From the NCBI RefSeq assembly GCF_007829875.1, contig NZ_VIWV01000001.1:6322501-6386500 (forward strand): DNA of 64,000 nucleotides. Reading direction: 5' to 3'. The position numbers were made by a program, and so were the translations under genes. Under the pieces are notes generated by a model that ran no database searches, was not told the DNA's origin, and saw only the letters and a program-made list of their open reading frames with translations. Within the stretch, counting starts at the first letter, position 1; the number at the start of each line of letters is the position of its first letter. The stretch comes from Streptomyces capillispiralis. Lineage in GTDB: Bacteria; Actinomycetota; Actinomycetes; Streptomycetales; Streptomycetaceae. This document shows, in pieces, positions 61,392 through 64,000 of the stretch.

Positions 61392-64000
61392 GTGCCGGGT
61401 TTCACGCATCTGCACACCGTCTCCGGGTTCTCCCTGCGCTACGGCGCCTCCCACCCGGAGCGGCTGGCCGAGCGCGCCGCCGAGCGGGGCATGGACGCCC
61501 TCGCCCTCACCGACCGGGACACGGTCGCGGGCTCGGTGCGGTTCGCCAAGGCCTGCGCCAAGGCGGGGGTGCGTCCGCTCTTCGGGGCGGAGCTGGCGGT
61601 GACCGCCCCGCCGTCCCCGGGCGCGCGCGGGGACGAGGCCGTACGGCGTGACCGGCGCCGTACCCCGGTGCGCGGGGGTGCCTTCATCGACGAGTCGACA
61701 CCCCGCGTCACCTTCCTCGCCCGGGACGGCGCCCGCGGCTGGGCCGGCTTGTGCCGGCTGATCTCCGCCGCCCACACCGCCACCGGACTTCCCCGGCTGA
61801 CCTGGGACGACAACTATGCCGACGGTCTGACCGTGCTGCTCGGCCCCGACTCCGACGTCGGCCGCGCCCTCGCCGCCGGCCGCCCCGACCGCGCGGCCCG
61901 GCTGCTCGCCCCCTGGCGGGAGGTCTACGGGGACGCCCTGCGCCTGGAGACCGTCTGGCACGGACGCGAGGGCACCGGACCCGGTTCCCTGCGGCTGGCC
62001 GCCCGCACCCTGGGCTTCGCCGCCGAACAGCGGATCCGGCCCGTGCTGAGCAACGCCGTCCGCTACGCCGACCCCGGCCTCGGCCCGGTCGCCGACGTCC
62101 TGGACGCCGCCCGCCGCCTGGTCCCCGTCGACCCGGCCAAGGGGCTCGACTCCGGTGAGGCCTGGCTCAAGGACGCGGGCGCCATGCTGGCGGCGGCCGA
62201 GCGGATCGTGGAGGCCGCCGGCTTCCGGCGCGAGGCGGCGTTGCGGCTGCTGGAGCAGACGCAGGCCACGGCCGCCGAGTGCCTGGTCGACCCCGACGAC
62301 GACCTCGGCATGGGCAGCGTCCACTTCCCCGAACCGCACCTCGTCGGCGCCGGCCGCCGCACCGCCCAGCGGACCCTCGCCTCCCGGGCGGCGGCGGGCA
62401 TGGTGCTGCGCGGCTACGCCGGGCGCCGCGAGTACTGGGAGCGGATGCACCACGAGCTGGACATCATCGCCCACCACGGCTTCGCCTCCTACTTCCTGAC
62501 CGTCTCCCAGGTCGTCGACGACGTGCGGGACATGGGCATCCGGGTGGCCGCGCGCGGCTCGGGCGCCGGCTCCCTGGTCAACCACCTCCTCGGCATCGCG
62601 CACGCCGACCCGGTCGGGCACGGGCTGCTGATGGAGCGCTTCCTGTCCAAGGAGCGGGTGGTGCTGCCCGACATCGACATCGACGTGGAGTCCGCGCGCC
62701 GCCTGGAGGTCTACCGCGCGATCATCGGCCGGTTCGGCACCGAGCGGGTGGCCACGGTCGCCATGCCGGAGACCTACCGGGTGCGCCACGCCATCCGCGA
62801 CGTCGGGGCGGCGCTGTCCATGGACCCGGCCGAGATCGACCGCGTCGCCAAGTCCTTCCCGCACATCCGCGCCCGCGACGCCCGCGCGGCCCTCGACGAA
62901 CTGCCCGAGCTGCGGGAACTGGCGGGGGAGAGGGAGAAGTACGGCAGGCTGTGGGAGCTGGTCGAGGCGCTCGACGCGCTCCCGCGCGGTGTCGCCATGC
63001 ACCCCTGCGGAGTGCTGCTGTCCGACGCCTCCCTGCTGACCCGTACGCCGGTCGTGCCGACCAGCGGCGAGGGCTTCCCCATGGCGCAGTTCGACAAGGA
63101 CGACGTCGAGGACCTCGGGCTGCTCAAGCTCGACGTGCTGGGCGTGCGGATGCAGTCGGCGATGGCGCACGCGGTCGCGGAGGTGGAGCGGGCGTCGGGG
63201 GAGCGGATCGACCTGGACGCGGTGCCGGAGGACGACCCGGCGACGTACGGGCTCATCCGGTCCACCGAGACGCTCGGCTGCTTCCAGATCGAGTCGCCGG
63301 GCCAGCGGGACCTGGTCGGGCGGCTCCAGCCGTCCACCTTCCACGACCTGGTCGTGGACATCTCGCTCTTCCGGCCCGGCCCGGTCGCCGCCGACATGGT
63401 GCGGCCGTTCATCGAGGCCCGGCACGGACGGGCGCCGGTGCGGTACCCGCACCCGGACCTCCGGGAGCCGCTGGAGGGGACGTACGGGGTCGTCGTCTTC
63501 CACGAGCAGGTCATCGACATCGTCGCCACCCTGACCGGCTGCGGGCGCGGTGAGGCGGACCGGGTGCGGCGCGGGCTGTCCGACCCGGAGTCGCAGGGAC
63601 GGATCAAGGTCTGGTTCGCGCAGCGCGCGGAGGCGAACGGCTATGACGCGGAAACGATTCAGCGGACCTGGGGGATCGTGGAGGCCTTCGGCTCCTACGG
63701 CTTCTGCAAGGCCCACGCGGTCGCCTTCGCCGTGCCGACGTACCAGTCGGCGTGGCTGAAGGCGCACCACCCGGCCGCCTTCTACGCGGGACTGCTCACC
63801 CACGACCCCGGGATGTACCCCAAGCGGCTGCTGCTGGCGGACGCGCGGCGGCGCGGGGTGCCCGTCCTGCCGCTGGACGTGAACAAGTCGGGGGTCGCCC
63901 ACCGGATCGAACTGGTGTCCGACCCGAAGGGTCCGGCGGTGTGGGGGCTGCGGCTGGCGCTCTCCGACGTGCACAACATCAGCGAGGCCGAGGCCGCGCG
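61392..64000 (+). CDS. dnaE2: DNA polymerase III alpha subunit, DnaE2/error-prone type (partial, runs off the window)
   Basis: At least 869 codons from GTG 61392 (MPGFTHLHTVSGFSLRYGAS), open to the last base; the C-terminal end is missing. The N-terminal PHP domain (FTHLHTVSGFS) has the His-x-His start. The palm contains the acidic triad: Asp427 and Asp429 in LPDIDIDVES, plus the downstream LLKLDVLGVR. Other polymerase III marks are AARGSGAGSLVNHLLGI and FGSYGFCKAHAVAFAVPTYQSAWLKAHHP. Features fit the second actinobacterial DnaE involved in damage tolerance rather than the replicative DnaE1, mainly from context and length so far (my recollection of SCO1739). No imuA/imuB gene is seen upstream. 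Confidence 0.88.
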   Translation, partial: MPGFTHLHTVSGFSLRYGASHPERLAERAAERGMDALALTDRDTVAGSVRFAKACAKAGVRPLFGAELAVTAPPSPGARGDEAVRRDRRRTPVRGGAFIDESTPRVTFLARDGARGWAGLCRLISAAHTATGLPRLTWDDNYADGLTVLLGPDSDVGRALAAGRPDRAARLLAPWREVYGDALRLETVWHGREGTGPGSLRLAARTLGFAAEQRIRPVLSNAVRYADPGLGPVADVLDAARRLVPVDPAKGLDSGEAWLKDAGAMLAAAERIVEAAGFRREAALRLLEQTQATAAECLVDPDDDLGMGSVHFPEPHLVGAGRRTAQRTLASRAAAGMVLRGYAGRREYWERMHHELDIIAHHGFASYFLTVSQVVDDVRDMGIRVAARGSGAGSLVNHLLGIAHADPVGHGLLMERFLSKERVVLPDIDIDVESARRLEVYRAIIGRFGTERVATVAMPETYRVRHAIRDVGAALSMDPAEIDRVAKSFPHIRARDARAALDELPELRELAGEREKYGRLWELVEALDALPRGVAMHPCGVLLSDASLLTRTPVVPTSGEGFPMAQFDKDDVEDLGLLKLDVLGVRMQSAMAHAVAEVERASGERIDLDAVPEDDPATYGLIRSTETLGCFQIESPGQRDLVGRLQPSTFHDLVVDISLFRPGPVAADMVRPFIEARHGRAPVRYPHPDLREPLEGTYGVVVFHEQVIDIVATLTGCGRGEADRVRRGLSDPESQGRIKVWFAQRAEANGYDAETIQRTWGIVEAFGSYGFCKAHAVAFAVPTYQSAWLKAHHPAAFYAGLLTHDPGMYPKRLLLADARRRGVPVLPLDVNKSGVAHRIELVSDPKGPAVWGLRLALSDVHNISEAEAA

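Noticed and set aside
61371..63974. 867-aa minus-strand frame opposite the dnaE2-type gene
   Set aside because: The plus strand carries clear polymerase motifs in a continuous frame from 61392 to the window end; the antisense frame has His/Gln/Arg-rich sequence with no recognisable domain.

Overview
The window is a very GC-rich actinobacterial chromosome segment, almost certainly from a Streptomyces. The evidence is the codon bias, the many GTG and TTG starts, the DmdR/IdeR-type iron box, the tlyA-nadK-recN cluster, the ParA-ScpA-ScpB-RluB cluster, a SepF-like cell-division paralogue and two streptogrisin-type proteases. From memory the gene order resembles the S. coelicolor region around SCO1793 to SCO1739, read in the opposite direction; I could not check this. 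Layout: bases 1-1.74 kb are the 3' part of a 23S rRNA gene, 5S rRNA and a strong terminator. From 1.8 to 6.4 kb lie an Arg/Asp/Gly-repeat protein, a DUF1015 protein and a HAD phosphatase. From 6.5 to 9.8 kb is an iron-siderophore ABC importer (two permeases and an ATPase, no binding protein) under an iron box that abuts its start codon. From 9.8 to 15.5 kb are tlyA, nadK, recN and a glycosyltransferase. From 15.5 to 24.3 kb are a PucR regulator, a GH15 hydrolase, pyrG, an ADP-ribose Nudix hydrolase and a TPR-ATPase. From 24.4 to 30.8 kb are ald and the chromosome-maintenance cluster of a ParA-like ATPase, a small putative DNA-binding partner, scpA, scpB and rluB. From 30.8 to 33.8 kb is a compact ADP-ribose/NAD-type module: a Nudix-winged-helix regulator, an ADP-ribosylglycohydrolase, then opposite-strand nucleotidyltransferase and Rieske genes. 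A 45-nt near-perfect palindrome covers the start region of the regulator. From 34.0 to 38.5 kb is a housekeeping run (aroH, tyrA, cmk, plsC, der) ended by a 23-bp terminator hairpin. From 38.6 to 41.1 kb are two hypothetical genes and an Rpf-like muralytic enzyme with a long leader that may be a c-di-AMP riboswitch. From 41.2 to 47.4 kb is a branched-chain amino-acid-type ABC system in which LivH, LivM and LivG are fused into one 1033-residue polypeptide; its LivF partner has Arg in place of the Walker A Lys. Binding-protein genes diverge from it. From 47.4 to 55.6 kb are a lone ctaD, an I78-like inhibitor, an atypical PAP2 protein, a membrane mannosyltransferase, an MFS exporter and a glutaryl-CoA dehydrogenase. 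From 55.6 to 61.2 kb are a SepF-like gene, a DUF5685 protein with 18 Cys in its last 40 residues, and two streptogrisin-like proteases flanking an SPFH protein. From 61.4 kb to the end is a second DNA polymerase III alpha (dnaE2-type) gene cut by the window edge. I saw no tRNA gene, CRISPR array, insertion sequence or prophage. The best candidates for new biology are the Nudix/ADP-ribosylglycohydrolase module, the LivHMG fusion with its degenerate LivF, the cysteine-tailed DUF5685 protein, the ParA partner beside scpAB and the rRNA-linked RDG-repeat protein.
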